64,000 nt of DNA from Panulirus ornatus (taxonomy: Eukaryota > Arthropoda > Malacostraca > Decapoda > Palinuridae): the NCBI RefSeq assembly GCF_036320965.1, contig NC_092225.1, positions 53,369,868-53,433,867 of the forward strand, given 5' to 3'. Positions 1-12,457 of the stretch are shown here, in pieces. Within the stretch, counting starts at the first letter, position 1, and each line of letters begins with the position of its first letter. The position numbers were made by a program, and so were the translations under genes. The notes under the pieces were generated by a model that did not search any database, was not told where the DNA came from, and saw only the letters and a program-made list of their open reading frames with translations.

Positions 1-250
1 CCCAGCAGTCCTTCCACTATTTACAATCGCTATCCATTATTCTCAACACTTGAGCTGTCTCAACTGCTACGATCACTTCAATTTCTCCATATACACATGT
101 GCCGATCTTTTTTTGCAAGAAAGCCCCTCTTAACTCTAGTGCAACGATTAAATCATTCTTTCTTCTGCTGCCCATTTGAAGCTTTCGATGAAGAAAGTAG
201 AATGAAAATACCTGAAAGTGTACAACTGAGTCACAGCAAAGAATCATATA

Positions 251-1386
251 GTCACCTTCTCCATGCCTTGTTCGTATCATAATATGAAAGGCTTTTCTGT
301 GTTTATAACTTCCAGTCATTGAAAAAAAAATCTCAAGACTTTAACCACAAAAATTAAAAGAATAATATTAGTAATACTCAATATTTTCCATGAGTACACA
401 AATTATTCACACGATTATTTATCAAGAAATATGGCTGCATCATCCGAAACACCTGAATTTTACTTAAGTATATTACTGACTTCTGATGACGTCTTCCTTA
501 AAAGTGAATCACAGCAATGTTCTCGGCATTAAAACATACCAAAGAAAATATAAAAGCCCAATGTGTGTTCACAGTCATGTTGGAACACGCTATTTAGTCT
601 GTACAGAAATCCATATTAATAATTTCACATCACTTCACTGTCTTGTAATACTCTAGCTCTAAAAGTTTATCAGCATGAATGTACGTCATCTGTAACACAC
701 TAGTTCTACTTCAGTGCATGTCTCCTACTTCTTGTCTCAAGCGAAGTCACATTAGGACTGAGCTGTGAACTTGTACCGCCAATATGTGGGAATACATAAC
801 AGATCATAACAGGCCGTTTGGCAATCGAGCTTCTCCCTTCACAAGGTTACTGTTTAAAATTGAACTTATTATACTTCCTTCGTCACCTTGTCCATGCCTT
901 GTTCATATCATAATATGAAAGGTTTTTCTGAGTTTAAAACTTTCAGTCCTTAAGAAAAATCACCAAACTTTTACCACAAAAATGAACAGAATAATTTGGT
1001 AATACTCAATATTTTCCATGAGTGCACAAATCATTCACACTGTTTATCGAGAAATATGGCTGCATCATATGAAACATCTGATTTTTTCTAATGTATATTA
1101 CTGACTTCTGAGGATGACTTTCTTAAATGTGAATCACAACAATGTTCCTGTCATTATAAAACATGAAAGAAATTATAAAGGCCCAGAGCGTTTTTACACT
1201 GACGCTGAAACACAGCATTTAGCCTGTACAGAAATCCGTGTTAATAACTTCGCATCACTTCGCTGACCTGTAATACACCACCACTAGAATTTATCTGTAT
1301 TAATGTTTGTAATCTATCACAAACAAGTTCTACTTCAATGCAAGTCTCCTACCTCTTGTCTCAAGTGATGTTACATTAGGACTGAG
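251..1386. repeat. Direct tandem duplication, unit about 0.5 kb, period 641
   Basis: The sequence from 251 to about 763 recurs at 892 to about 1386 with scattered substitutions and small indels. Shared blocks include TCCATGCCTTGTTC, ATACTCAATATTTTCCATGA and CTGTACAGAAATCC. No reading frame is conserved between the copies, so this is a non-coding duplication. It lies in the presumed downstream intron of COPZ. Confidence 0.85.
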
Positions 1387-2116
1387 GTACTAACTATATA
1401 TTTTTGCATTAGTTATTCCATCCCATCTGCTAACACTGCAGCACCCTTAAAAGAGCTCATTCTGCAGCCTGAATCCTAGAACTGTGATAGTTAATGGTCA
1501 TTCTTTTTCCTTTTATAATTCTCGCAATGAATCCAGATTTCCTTTTATACTTCTCGCAATGAATCCAGATATCCTCCTCCCTTGGTCAGCTGTCTCATTT
1601 CTTAATTTCACTGTCCCACATTTGCATAATACTAAGCTCAACTACTTATAATCTACATTCTCTTCCAACACTTCATCACCCATCCTTTCTTTGCATTTCA
1701 GTTCACAAATTTCATTCATTCTTAAGGTTGTGGAAACTATGCTATATAACCTTTCACAGAAACCATCTTTATTATCCTTTCAAGACCCATATTTTCCATT
1801 AGCCTGCAACAATTAAGAATTCTATCTTTCTTTTCTTAACTATTACCTTCTGTACTTCATCCCCATCAATACTCTTGTTACACAGATCATTAAAAAAAAT
1901 CCCCCTTCAAAATATCTGTCTATACATGCAAGTAAAATCATTTAGAAGGTATTATAACAGGGTAACTGTAATTACTATCATGAATATAGAGTAATTAATT
2001 TTTCTGGTCTGAATATTACAACAACAATGCTTTAATCTAATTTTCAAATCCTAGCCTTTTTATCAGTTACAAAATTCTTGCATGATTTACAAGTGAAGTG
2101 AAAAAAAGATCCTATA
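1387..2116. other. No recognised feature
   Basis: AT-rich sequence with no open frame, splice-bounded exon or repeat that I recognise. A short direct repeat around ATTCTCGCAATGAATCCAGA occurs at about 1520 and 1555. Confidence 0.5.
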
Positions 2117-3455
2117 AAAGCAAATGGATTTGTATGTAGCATTTATGGATCTGGAGAAGGCATATGATAGAGTTGATAGAGATGCTCTGTGGAAGGTATT
2201 AAGAATGTATGGTGTGGGAGGCAAGTTGTTAGAAGCAGTGAAAAGTTTTAATCGAGGATGTAAGGCATGTGTACGTGTAGGAAGAGAGGAAAGTCATTGG
2301 TTCTCAGTGAATGTAGGTTTGCGGCAGGGGTGTGTGATGTCTCCATGGTTGTTTAATTTGTTTATGGATGGGGTTGTTAGGGAGGTGAATGCAAGAGTTT
2401 TGGAAAGAGGGGCAAGTATGAAGTCTGTTGGGGATGAGAGAGCTTGGGAAGTGAGTCAGTTGTTGTTCGCTGATGATACAGCGCTGGTGGCTGATTCATG
2501 TGAGAAACTGCAGAAGCTGGTGACTGAGTTTGGTAAAGTGTGTGAAAGAAGAAAGTTAAGAGTAAATGTGAATAAGAGCAAGGTTATTAGGTACAGTAGG
2601 GTTAAGGGTCAAGTCAATTGGGAGGTAAGTTTGAATGGAGAAAAAATGGAGGAAGTAAAGTGTTTTAGATATCAGGGAGTGGATCTGGCAGCGGATGGAA
2701 CCATGGAAGCGGAAGTGGATCACAGGGTGGGGGAGGGGGCGAAAATCCTGGGAGCCTTGAAGAATGTGTGGAAGTCAAGAACATTATCTCGAAAAGCAAA
2801 AATGGGTATGTTTGAAGGAATAGTGGTTCCAACAATGTTGTATGGTTGCGAGGCGTGAGCTATGGATAGAGTTGTGTGCAGGAGGATGGGTGTGCTGGAA
2901 ATGAGATGTTTGAGGACAATGTGTGGTGTGAGGTGGTTTGATCGAGTAAGTAACGTAAGGGTAAGAGAGATGTGTGGAAATAAAAAGAGCGTGGTTGAGA
3001 GAGCAGAAGAGGGTGTTTTGAAATGGTTTGGGCACATGGAGAGAATGAGTGAGGAAAGATTGACCAAGAGGATATATGTGTCGGAGGTGGAGGGAACGAG
3101 GAGAAGTGGGAGACCAAATTGGAGGTGGAAAGATGGAGTGAAAAAGATTTTGTGTGATCGGGGCCTGAACATGCAGGAGGGTGAAAGGAGGGCAAGGAAT
3201 AGAGTGAATTGGATCAATGTGGTATACCGGGGTTGACGTGCTGTCAGTGGATTGAATCAGGGCATGTGAAGCGTCTGGGGTAAACCATGGAAAGCTGTGT
3301 AGGTATGTATATTTGCGTGTGTGGACGTATGTATATACATGTGTATGGGGGTGGGTTGGGCCATTTCTTTCGTCTGTTTCCTTGCGCTACCTCGCAAACG
3401 CGGGAGACAGCGGCAAAAAAAAAAAAAAAATAAATAAATAAATAAATAAATAAAA
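2117..3455 (+). mobile_element. RTE-like LINE copy A, 5'-truncated
   Basis: Copy A starts inside the reverse transcriptase at KQMDLYVAFMDLEKAYD. It carries motif B (GLRQGCVMSPWLFN) and the catalytic FADDTAL. The frame runs to a TGA at 3234-3236, broken once by TGG to TGA at 2856-2858 in the EAW of YGCEAWAM. The 3'UTR follows with the CGCTACCTCGC motif and ends in A then (TAAA)n at about 3415-3455. It belongs to the subfamily with CERRKLRVN and GTRRSGRPNWR. Confidence 0.93.
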
Positions 3456-3799
3456 GTAAGCAGACTTCTTGAATGTTCCTTGCTATACGGAACAGTTTCC
3501 AAGTGTCTCAAAGGAGTGGAGTTTGAAAATAAATCAACTGATCTGGTGATCAGACTGTAATGAGTCACTGACTCATGTGCTGAAGAACACAGTTTGCAGT
3601 AGCAGGAAGGGTAGGTCACATGCATGCTTCAGTACACAAAAAACAGACACTGACTGGTTTGACTGGATTATCTTTATCTAAACATGGAAAATAGTCCATG
3701 CACATCACCCTGGTGGACTTTAGGTTAATACTGGAAGTACTAAAGGCATCATGCAAATAAAAGAACCACAGGAAAAGAGAACATTGATTACACCTTAAA
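3456..3799. other. Spacer between inverted LINE copies A and B
   Basis: A 340-bp unique stretch lies between the tails of two oppositely oriented RTE copies. No gene or repeat is recognised in it. Confidence 0.5.
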
Positions 3800-3842
<43 letters not shown>

Positions 3843-5207
3843 TATACTTTGTCGCTGTCTCCCGCGTTTGCGAGGTAGCGCAAGGAAACAGACGAAAGAA
3901 ATGGCCCAACCCCCCCCATACACATGTATATACATACATCCACACACGCAAATATACATACCTACACAGCTTTCCATGGTTTACCCCAGACGCTTCACAT
4001 GCCTTGATTCAATCCACTGACAGCACGTCAACCTCGGTATACCACATCGCTCCAATTCACTCTATTCCTTGCCCTCCTTTCACCCTCCTGCATGTTTAGG
4101 CCCCGATCACACAAAATCTTTTTCACTCCATCTTTCCACCTCCAATTTGGTCTCCCTCTTCTCCTCGTTCCCTCCACCTCCGACACATATATCCTCTTGG
4201 TCAATCTTTCCTCACTCATTCTCTCCATGTGCCCAAACCACTTCAAAACACCCTCTTCTGCTCTCTCAACCACGCTCTTTTTATTTCCACACATCTCTCT
4301 TACCCTTACGTTACTCACTCGATCAAACCACCTCACACCACACATTGTCCTCAAACATCTCATTTCCAGCACATCCATCCTCCTGCGCACAACTCTATCC
4401 ATAGCCCACGCCTCGCAACCATACAACATTGTTGGAACCACTATTCCTTCAAACATACCCATTTTTGCTTTCCGAGATAATGTTCTTGACTTCCACACAT
4501 TCTTCAAGGCCCCCAGAATTTTCGCCCCCTCCCCCACCCTATGATCCACTTCCGCTTCCATGGTTCCATCCGCTGCCAGATCCACTCCCAGATATCTAAA
4601 ACACTTCACTTCCTCCAGTTTTTCTCCATTCAAACTCACCTCCCAATTGACTTGACCCTCCACCCTACTGTACCTAATAACCTTGCTCTTATTCACATTT
4701 ACTCTTAACTTTCTTCTTCCACACACTTTACCAAACTCAGTCACCAGCTTCTGCAGTTTCTCACATGAATCAGCCACCAGCGCTGTATCATCAGCGAACA
4801 ACAACTGACTCACTTCCCAAGCTCTCTCATCCCCAACAGACTTCATACTTGCCCCTCTTTCCAAAACTCTTGCATTTACCTCCCTAACAACCCCATCCAT
4901 AAACAAATTAAACAACCATGGAGACATCACACACCCCTGCCGCAAACCTACATTCACTGAGAACCAATCACTTTCCTCTCTTCCTACACGTACACATGCC
5001 TTACATCCTCGATAAAAACTTTTCACTGCTTCTAACAACTTTCCTCCCACACCATATATTCTTAATACCTTCCACAGAGCATCTCTATCAACTCTATCAT
5101 ATGCCTTCTCCAGATCCATAAATGCTACATACAAATACATTTGCTTTTCTAAGTATTTCTCACATACATTCTTCAAAGCAAACACCTGATCCACACATCC
5201 TCTACCT
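3800..5207 (-). mobile_element. RTE-like LINE copy B, 5'-truncated, open RT frame
   Basis: This copy is open from the truncation point in GRGCVDQVF (5207) to the stop at 4028, about 388 codons. It has motif A (AFMDLEKAYD), motif B and FADD intact. The C-terminus has [17 protein letters not shown] and [13 protein letters not shown], as in RTE-clade LINEs. The apparent start is a GTG inside the domain, so this is a fragment and not a gene. The 3'UTR ends in a 40-nt poly(A), read as T at 3800-3839. It belongs to the subfamily with CGRRKLRVN, TRRRGRPNWR and a C-homopolymer in the 3'UTR. Exon 3 of COPZ lies only 80 bp beyond its 5' end. Confidence 0.93.
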
Positions 5208-5288
5208 TAAACATATACATTGTTATTTCCACTAAAATCTACAAGTGAAAAGATAAAGTGGTAGAATGACAGAACTACTGTTACTCAC

Positions 5289-5422
5289 CCTCCATCACAA
5301 ATCTCATCCATAGCAAGCATAATAATGTCAAGGTTGTCCAATAAGGTGCGCTTCTCCACATTTTTCCGGAGAATTGTAGAAACAGCATCATATAAACAAC
5401 TCAACACAGACACTAGAATCAG
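5289..5422 (-). CDS. COPZ1: Coatomer subunit zeta, exon 3
   Basis: This 134-nt exon encodes [20 protein letters not shown], then [12 protein letters not shown] and [11 protein letters not shown]. It is the direct continuation of the zeta-COP core seen in the exon at 12703-12458. The acceptor CTTTTCAG ends at 5423 and the donor GTGAGT starts at 5288. It enters in phase 0 and leaves with two bases of a codon (GG|). The remaining roughly 45 C-terminal residues of zeta-COP are not found between 1 and 5288. The last exon(s) should therefore lie left of the window, leaving an intron of more than 5 kb that contains two RTE insertions. Confidence 0.95.
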
Positions 5423-5924
5423 CTGAAAAGATGAAAATTAACCTCTCTTTTTTCTGTGCATTACAGTGTGTTAATATATTCAACAGAATCAGAGCCACCA
5501 CAGCACAGTGATCAAAGTTGTAAATATGTTTCATAACATACAAACAATGCTGGTAGAGAAAAGGTTAAATTTTAGAATTGGGTTTCAGAAAATAATATAG
5601 GCTATTAAAAACTAATCCTACCTACCTACCAATTCGTTTAAGTCAATAAGATGATGCTTTACTATTATCATCTTTACGCTTTTAATCATCCCAAGACCAC
5701 TTTCCATGAAAGAGTCCTGGTGTTACCAAGGTCCTTTCTAAGGGTTCCCACAACCAAAGGATGCACTGCTTCCAGTAGCAAAGAAATGTAAACTCCTACA
5801 TAGTGGGACGTTCTGTAACTTTTCAATCACAGTGCAGTCCATACATGATTGCCATTTCCTGTGTCAAATCAAAGGAGCACCAGGAAACAGACAAAGACAC
5901 ATCCACTCACATACACACATGTAT

Positions 5925-8462
5925 GTGAGTGGGGATGGGGAGAGAAAGAATACTTCCCATGCATTCCCCACGTGTCGTAGGTGACTAAAGGGGATGTGAG
6001 TGGGGGGCTAGAAACCCTCCCCTCCTTGTATCTTAACTTTCTAAAAGCGGAAACAGAAGAGTCATGTGGGTGGGAGTGTTCATCCTCCTCGAAGGCTCAG
6101 ATTGGGGTGTCTAAATGTGTGTGGATGTAACCAAGATAGAAAAAAGGAGAGATAGGTAGTATGTTTGAGGAATAGAACCTGGATTTTTGGCTCTGAGTGA
6201 AACGAAGCTCAAGGGTAAAGAAGACGAGTGGTTTGGGAATGTTTTGGGAGTAAAGTCAGGGGTTGGTGAGAGGACAAGAGCAAGGGAAGGAGTAGCACTA
6301 TTCCTGAAACGGGAGTGGTGGGAGTATGTGACAGAGTGTGAGAAAGTAAACTCTAGATTGATATGGGTAAAGCTGAAAGTGGATGGAGAGAGATGGGTGA
6401 TTACTGGTGCCTATGCACCTGGTCATGAGAAGAAAGATCATGAGAGGCAAGTGTTTTGGGAGCAGCTGGGTGAGTGTGTTATTAGTTTTGATGCACGAGA
6501 CCGGGTTATAGTGATGGGTGATTTGAATGCAAAGGTGAGTAATGTGGCAGTTGAGGGAATAATTGGTGTACATGGGGTGTTCAATGTTCTAAATGGAAAT
6601 GGTGAAGAGCTGAAAAAGGACTAGTGATTGGGAATGCCTGGTTTAATAAGAGAGATATTCATAAGTATACGTATGTAAGTAGGAGAGATGGCCAGAGAGC
6701 ATCATTGGATTACGTGTTAATTGATAGGCGTGTGAAAGAGAGACTTTTGGATGTTAATGTGCTGAGAGGTGCAACTGGAGGGATGTCTGATCATTATCTT
6801 GTGGAGGTGAAGGTGAAGATTTGTAGAGGTTTTCAGAAAAGAAGAGAGAATGTTGGGGTGAAGAGAGTGGTGAGAGTAAGTGAGCTTGGGAAGGAGACTT
6901 GTGTGAGGATGTACCAGGAGAGACTGAGTGCAGAATGGAAAAAGTTGAGAGCAAAGGATGTAAGGGGAGTGGGGGAGGAGTGGGATGTACTGAGAGAAGC
7001 AGTAACGTCTTGTGCAAAAGATGCTTGTGCCATGAGAAGCATGGGAGGTGGGTAGATTAGAAAGGGTAGTGGGTGGTGGTATGAAGAAGTAAGATTATTA
7101 GTGGAAGAGAAGAGAGAGGCATTTGGGCAACATTTGCAGGGAAATAGTGCAAATGACTGGGAGATGTATAAAAGAAAGAGGCAGGAGGTCAAGAGAAAGG
7201 TGCAAGAGGTGAAAAAGAGGGTAAATGAGAGTTGGGGTGAGAGAGTACTATCAGATTTTAAGGAGAATAAAAAGATGTTTTGAAAGGAGGTAAATAGAGT
7301 GTGTAAGACAAGGGAACAAATGGGAACATCGGTGAAGGGGGCTAATGGGGAGGTAATAACAAGTAGTGGTGATGTGAGAAGGGGATGGAGTGAGTATTTT
7401 GAAGCTTTGTTAAATTTGTTAGATGATAGAGTGGCAGATATAGGATGTTTTGGTTGAGGTGGTGTGCAAAGTGAGAGGGTTAGGGAGAATGATTTGGTAA
7501 AGAGAGAAGAGGTAGTGAAAGCTTTGTGGAAGATGAAAACCGGCAAGGCAGCGGGTTTGGATGGTATTGCAGTGGAATTTATTAAAAAAAGGGGGTGACT
7601 GTGTTGCTGACTGGTTGGTAAGGGTATTAAATGTATGTATGGCTCATGGTGAGGTGCCTGAGGAGTGACGGAATGCATGCATAGTGCCATTGTACAAAGG
7701 CAAAGGGGATAAAGGTGAGTGCTCAAATTACAGAGGTACAAGTTTGTTGAGTATTCCTGGGAAATTATATGGGAGGGTATTGATTGAGAGGGTGAAGGCA
7801 TGTACAAAGCATCAGATTAGGAAAGAGCAGTGTGGTTTCAGAAGTGGTAGAGGATGTGTGGATCAGGTGTTTGCTTTGAAGAATGTATTTGAGAAATATT
7901 TAGAAAAATAAATGGATTTGTATACAGCATTTATGGATCTGGAGAAGGCATATGATAGAGATGCTCTGTGGGAGGTATTAAGAATATATGGTGTGGGAGG
8001 ACAAGTTGCTAGAAGCAGTGAAATGTTTTTATCGAGGATGTAAGGCATGTGTACGAGTAGGAAGAGAGGAAAGTGAATGATTCTCAGTGAATGTCGGTTT
8101 GCAGCAGGGGTGTGTGATGTCTCCATGGTTGTTTAATTTGTTTATGAATGGGGTTGTTAGGGAGATGAATGGAAGGGTTTTGGAGAGAGGGGCAACAATG
8201 CAGTCTGTTGTGGATGCGAGGGCTTGGGAAATGAGTCAGTTGTTGTTCACCGATGATACAGCGCTGGTGGCTGATTCGGGAGAGAAAATGCAGAAACTGG
8301 TGACTGAGTTTGGTAAAGTGTGTGAAAGAAGAAAGCTGAGAGTAAATGTGAATAAGAGCAAGGTTATTAGGTACAGTAGGGGTGAGAGACTTGTCAATTG
8401 GGAGGTAAGTTTGAATGGAGAAAAACTGGAAGTGAAGTGTTTTAGATATCTGAGGGTGGATA
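5925..8462 (+). mobile_element. RTE-like LINE copy C, old, with 5'UTR and endonuclease
   Basis: The 5'UTR (5925-6110) contains AGAATACTTCCCATGCATTC. The APE endonuclease follows (6110-6850). Its motifs include ALSETKLKGKEDEWFG near the catalytic Glu, ITGAYAPG, VIVMGDLNAKVS with the catalytic Asp/Asn, DYVLIDRR and the terminal GGMSDHYLV (Ser-Asp-His). After a linker the reverse transcriptase reads KGKGDKGECSNYRG, GFRSGRGCVDQVF and FTDDTAL. The frame is broken by a shift near 6620 and by stops at 7053, 7281 and 7456, with further damage after. It is one of only two copies here that keep a 5' end. The copy stops abruptly in CFRYLRVD, at an inverted junction. Confidence 0.9.
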
Positions 8463-9507
8463 AATATATATATATTTTCTATTTTTATCATACTCTGTTG
8501 CTGTCTCCCACGTTAGCAAGGTAGCGCAAGGAAACAGACGAAAGAATGGCCCAACCCACCCACATACACATGTATAAAGATACACGTCCACACAAGCACA
8601 TATACATACCTATACATCTCAACATATACATATATATATACACACACACATACATATATACACATGTACATAATTCATACTTGCTGCCTTTATTCATTCC
8701 CGTCACCTCCCCGCCACACATGAAATGAAAACCCTCTCCCCCAGCATGTGCGCGAGGTAGCACTAGGAAAAGACAACAAAGGCCACATTCGTTCACACTC
8801 AGTCTCTTGCTGTCGTGTATAATGCACCGAAACCACAGCTCCCTTTCCACATCCAGGCCCCACAAAACTTTCCATGGTTTATCCCAGATGCTTCACACGC
8901 CCTGGTTCACTCCACTGACAGCACGTCGACCCCAGTATACCACATCGTTCCAATTCACTCCATTCCTTGCACGCCTTTCACCCTCCTGCATGTTCAGGCC
9001 CTGATCACTCAAAATCTTTTTCACTCCATCTTTACACCTCCAATTTGGTCTCCCACTTCTCCTTGTTGCCTCCACCTCAGACACATATATCCTCTTGGTC
9101 AATCTTTCCTCACTCATTCTCTCCATGTGACCAAACCATTTCAAAACACCCTCTTCTGCTCTCTCAACCACACTCTTTTTATTACCACACCTCTCTCTTA
9201 CCCTTCCATTACTTACTCGATCAAACCACCTCACACCACATACTGTCCTCAAATATCTCATTTCCAACACATCTACCCTCCTCTGCACAACCCTATCTAT
9301 AGCCCATGCCTTGCAACCATATAACATTGTTGGAACCACTATTCCTTCAAACATACCCATTTTTGCTTTCCGAGATAATGTTCTTGACTTCCACACATTC
9401 TTCAATGCTCCCAGAACTTTCGCCCCCTCCCCCACCCTATGATTCCCTTCTGCTTCCATGGTTCCATCCGCTGCCAAATCCACTCCCAGATATCTAAAAC
9501 ACTTCAG
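8463..9507 (-). mobile_element. Inverted 3' half of an RTE-like LINE
   Basis: On the minus strand the segment begins at CFRYLGVDLAADGTMEAE (9507). It runs through KNVWKSRTLSRKAKMG and [16 protein letters not shown] to a stop near 8930, then a long 3'UTR to about 8470. The 3'UTR keeps both CGCTACCTCGC-type motifs and GCAGCAAGTATG. Its 5' boundary overlaps, in inverted orientation, the last 26 bases of the plus copy ending at 8462. That suggests the two are halves of one element. Confidence 0.85.
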
Positions 9508-9568
9508 TAATAAATCATGTTATGCGTTTTACTAATAAAGCAACAAGTGTTAAGATGAATCATAAGTA

Positions 9569-9998
9569 CAGTAAACCCTTAATTTAATGGACTAATAGGG
9601 GGAGGGGATGTCTGTTAATGCTGAAAGTCCATTAAATCGAATGTAACCTATGGGCCATTTTTTTAATACAATATACAGTTCACAAGCTTCCTTTTAACTC
9701 CTCTATCAATTGATGCCATTTTGAATTGTAAATATTGTACAGTTATTTAATAAATAGTCACAATTCTCTGTATACAAACTGACCACATGATAGCTTCAGG
9801 CAGACTGAGATCAAAACAAAGCCAGTATACTCCATGCTACCAAAGACAAGTACGATATGAAATGCACATGGTGCAGAATTTGAAATTCTTAAATTCTTTT
9901 TATTTTCTAAATAATCATTAATTAATGTATTATTATTTGCCTGGTCCATTAAATCCAAAATACATTATATCAGGATCCATTAAATCCAGGGTTTACTG
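9569..9998. mobile_element. Tigger/pogo-like MITE, 430 bp, TA target duplication
   Basis: The element starts CAGTAAACCCTTAATTTAAT and ends with the near-complement CCATTAAATCCAGGGTTTACTG. It is flanked by TA on both sides (9567-9568 and 9999-10000). TIRs opening CAGTAAACCC with TA duplications are typical of pogo/Tigger elements of the Tc1/mariner superfamily. Subterminal repeats of TCCATTAAATC occur inside. There is no transposase frame, so it is non-autonomous. Confidence 0.85.
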
Positions 9999-10028
9999 TA
10001 ATATCATTTTTCAAATTATAAGTGATAA

Positions 10029-11531
10029 TAGAGGTATAAGTTTGTTGAGTATTCCTGGTAAATTATATGGGAGGGTATTGATTGAGAGGGTGAAGGCATG
10101 TACAGAGCATCAGATTGGGGAAGAGCAGTGCGGTTTCAGAAGTGGTAGAGGATGTGTGGATCAGGTGTTTGCTTTGAAGAATGTATGTGAGAAATACTTA
10201 GAAAAGCAAATGGATTTGTATGTAGCATTTATGGATCTGGAGAAGGCATATGATAGAGTTGATAGAGATGCTCTGTGGAAGGTATTAAGAATATATGGTG
10301 TAGGAGGCAAGTTGTTAGAAGCAGTGAAAAGTTTTTATCGAGGATGTAAGGCATGTGTACGTGTAGGAAGATAGGAAAGTGATTGGTTCTCAGTGAATGT
10401 AGGTTTGCGGCAGGGGTGTGTGATGTCTCCATGGTTGTTTAATTTGTTTATGGATGGGGTTGTTAGGGAGGTAAATGCAAGAGTCCTGGAAAGAGGGGCA
10501 AGTATGAAGTCTGTTGGGGATGAGAGAGCTTGGGAAGTGAGTCAGTTGTTGTTCGCTGATGATACAGCGCTGGTGGCTGATTCATGTGAGAAACTGCAGA
10601 AGCTGGTGACTGAGTTTGGTAAAGTGTGTGGAAGAAGAAAGTTAAGAGTAAATGTGAATAAGAGCAAGGTTATTAGGTACAGTAGGGTTGAGGGTCAAGT
10701 CAATTGGGAGGTGAGTTTGAATGGAGAAAAACTGGAGGAAGTGAAGTGTTTTAGATATCTGGGAGTGGATCTGTCAGCGGATGGAACCATGGAAGCGGAA
10801 GTGGATCATAGGGTGGGGGAGGGGGCAAAAATTTTGGGAGCCTTGAAAAATGTGTGGAAGTCGAGAACATTATCTCGGAAAGCAAAAATGGGTATGTTTG
10901 AAGGAATAGTGGTTCCAACAATGTTGTATGGTTGCGAGGCGTGGGCTATGGATAGAGTTGTGCGCAGGAGGATGGATGTGCTGGAAATGAGATGTTTGAG
11001 GACAATGTGTGGTGTGAGGTGGTTTGATCGAGTAAGTAACGTAAGGGTAAGAGAGATGTGTGGAAATAAAAAGAGCGTGGTTGAGAGAGCAGAAGAGGGT
11101 GTTTTGAAATGGTTTGGGCACATGGAGAGAATGAGTGAGGAAAGATTGACCAAGAGGATATATGTGTCGGAGGTGGAGGGAACGAGGAGAAGAGGGAGAC
11201 CAAATTGGAGGTGGAAAGATGGAGTGAAAAAGATTTTGTGTGATCGGGGCCTGAACATGCAGGAGGGTGAAAGGAGGGCAAGGAATAGAGTGAATTGGAG
11301 CGATGTGGTATACAGGGGTTGACGTGCTGTCAGTGGAGTGAATCAAGGCATGTGAAGCGTCTGGGGTAAACCATGGAAAGCTGTGTAGGTATGTATATTT
11401 GCGTGTGTGGACGTGTGTATGTACATGTGTATGGGGGGGGGTTGGGCCATTTCTTTCGTCTGTTTCCTTGCGCTACCTCGCAAACGCGGGAGACAGCGAC
11501 AAAGTATAAAAAAAAAAAAAAAAAAAAAAAA
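10029..11531 (+). mobile_element. RTE-like LINE copy D, 5'-truncated
   Basis: The copy begins at RGISLLSIPGKLYGRVLIER and runs to the stop at 11320-11322. One TAG at 10372-10374 replaces GAG in VGREES. The rest (10393-11322, 309 codons) is open with FADDTAL intact. It shares DLSADGTMEAE and the codon changes in NARVLERG with copy J at 52618. The 3'UTR ends in poly(A) at about 11508-11531. The 5' end lies 30 bp from the MITE at 9569-9998. Confidence 0.93.
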
Positions 11532-12457
11532 AGATGATGTAAGTAATTTGTCACACTGTGTTTTGTATGGTCACCAAGAAAATCCTCAAACTGTTAAGAT
11601 TTAATGCAAAGTCACAGTCATCTCCCAAGAGCAGAAATACAAAGAGACTGGGGATCTCTCATGAAGAATTAATGTGGGGACATAGTATACTCCAGCAGAC
11701 AGGGCTCTGTGGCCACCAGGATTGTGAGAAAAGAGGGTTGAAACTCCAAGGATCAGCTGGGAGACTGTATAAACCCAGGATGGGTTACATCGTCCTGAAA
11801 GGACATGTGGTGCCATAACTGAAGTCATAATACCTAGTTATATAATTCCTTTGAAACAATGGGTATGTGAGTCAGTGTATACTCAGTGAGCTTGAACTAC
11901 AGACTAGACCAAGTGCTGTCAATATATATTACTGATGAATTCTAGGCAAACTCTAGTCTGTATGTATCTGGGGATTATGGTTTGATAGCATTTCCAAGTA
12001 ATAAGTTTTTGTTTATTTTTCTTTATCTGGGATATCTGGATATGTATTCTACTATCAAAATTATTAAGTACAATGTTCAGTTTTTACTAACCCTCTACAT
12101 TGAACAAATCAGACAAGATTGGATGATCACTGAGAATTTCCTGTTCTGACATGATGTAAATTTCAGTGTTTCTCATACCTCACATTCTCCACTACCTTTA
12201 TTCTTTAATATTTTATTTTTCCTCAAATCATATACCAAATCCTTATCAGCTTTCATGCCTATACCTTGCTAACCCTTCTAAATGATCCTAAAGTACTAAC
12301 CATACCCATGATTTCTCAGATACTTATATCTTTCCCCTCAATTTTATCATTTGATCATCAATCAGTGTCATCCAACTTCCAAATCATACACTTTATCCAA
12401 CAATAAGCCCATGTAAAAATGAACATGATATCATGAAAAACTCATTACAAAACTTAC

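Larger units (their letters stand above)
5423..12457 (-). other. COPZ intron 2, filled with transposons
   Basis: This 7.0-kb intron holds a decayed RTE copy whose 3' half is inverted (5925-9507), a Tigger-like MITE (9569-9998) and a near-intact 5'-truncated RTE copy (10029-11531). The stretches 5423-5924 and 11532-12457 show no gene or recognisable element. All the RTE copies are antisense to COPZ except the inverted segment at 8463-9507. Confidence 0.8.

Noticed and set aside
4092..4544. Recurrent 100-190-codon open frames antisense to LINE copies (for example starting [17 protein letters not shown])
   Set aside because: They appear in every young RTE copy because the copies are nearly identical, and they lie opposite the RT frame. 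Nothing about their composition looks like an independent protein.
1..5288. Last COPZ exon(s) inside the window
   Set aside because: I looked on the minus strand for the C-terminal zeta-COP motifs (a VVxRVALR-like stretch and an AKEQLKWSLL-like end) and found none. They are presumed to lie left of position 1.
8463..9507. Twin-priming explanation for the inverted LINE half
   Set aside because: Twin priming leaves the inverted part upstream of a sense 3' segment that carries the tail. Here the tailed segment is next to the 5' half with its tail innermost, so the order is wrong.
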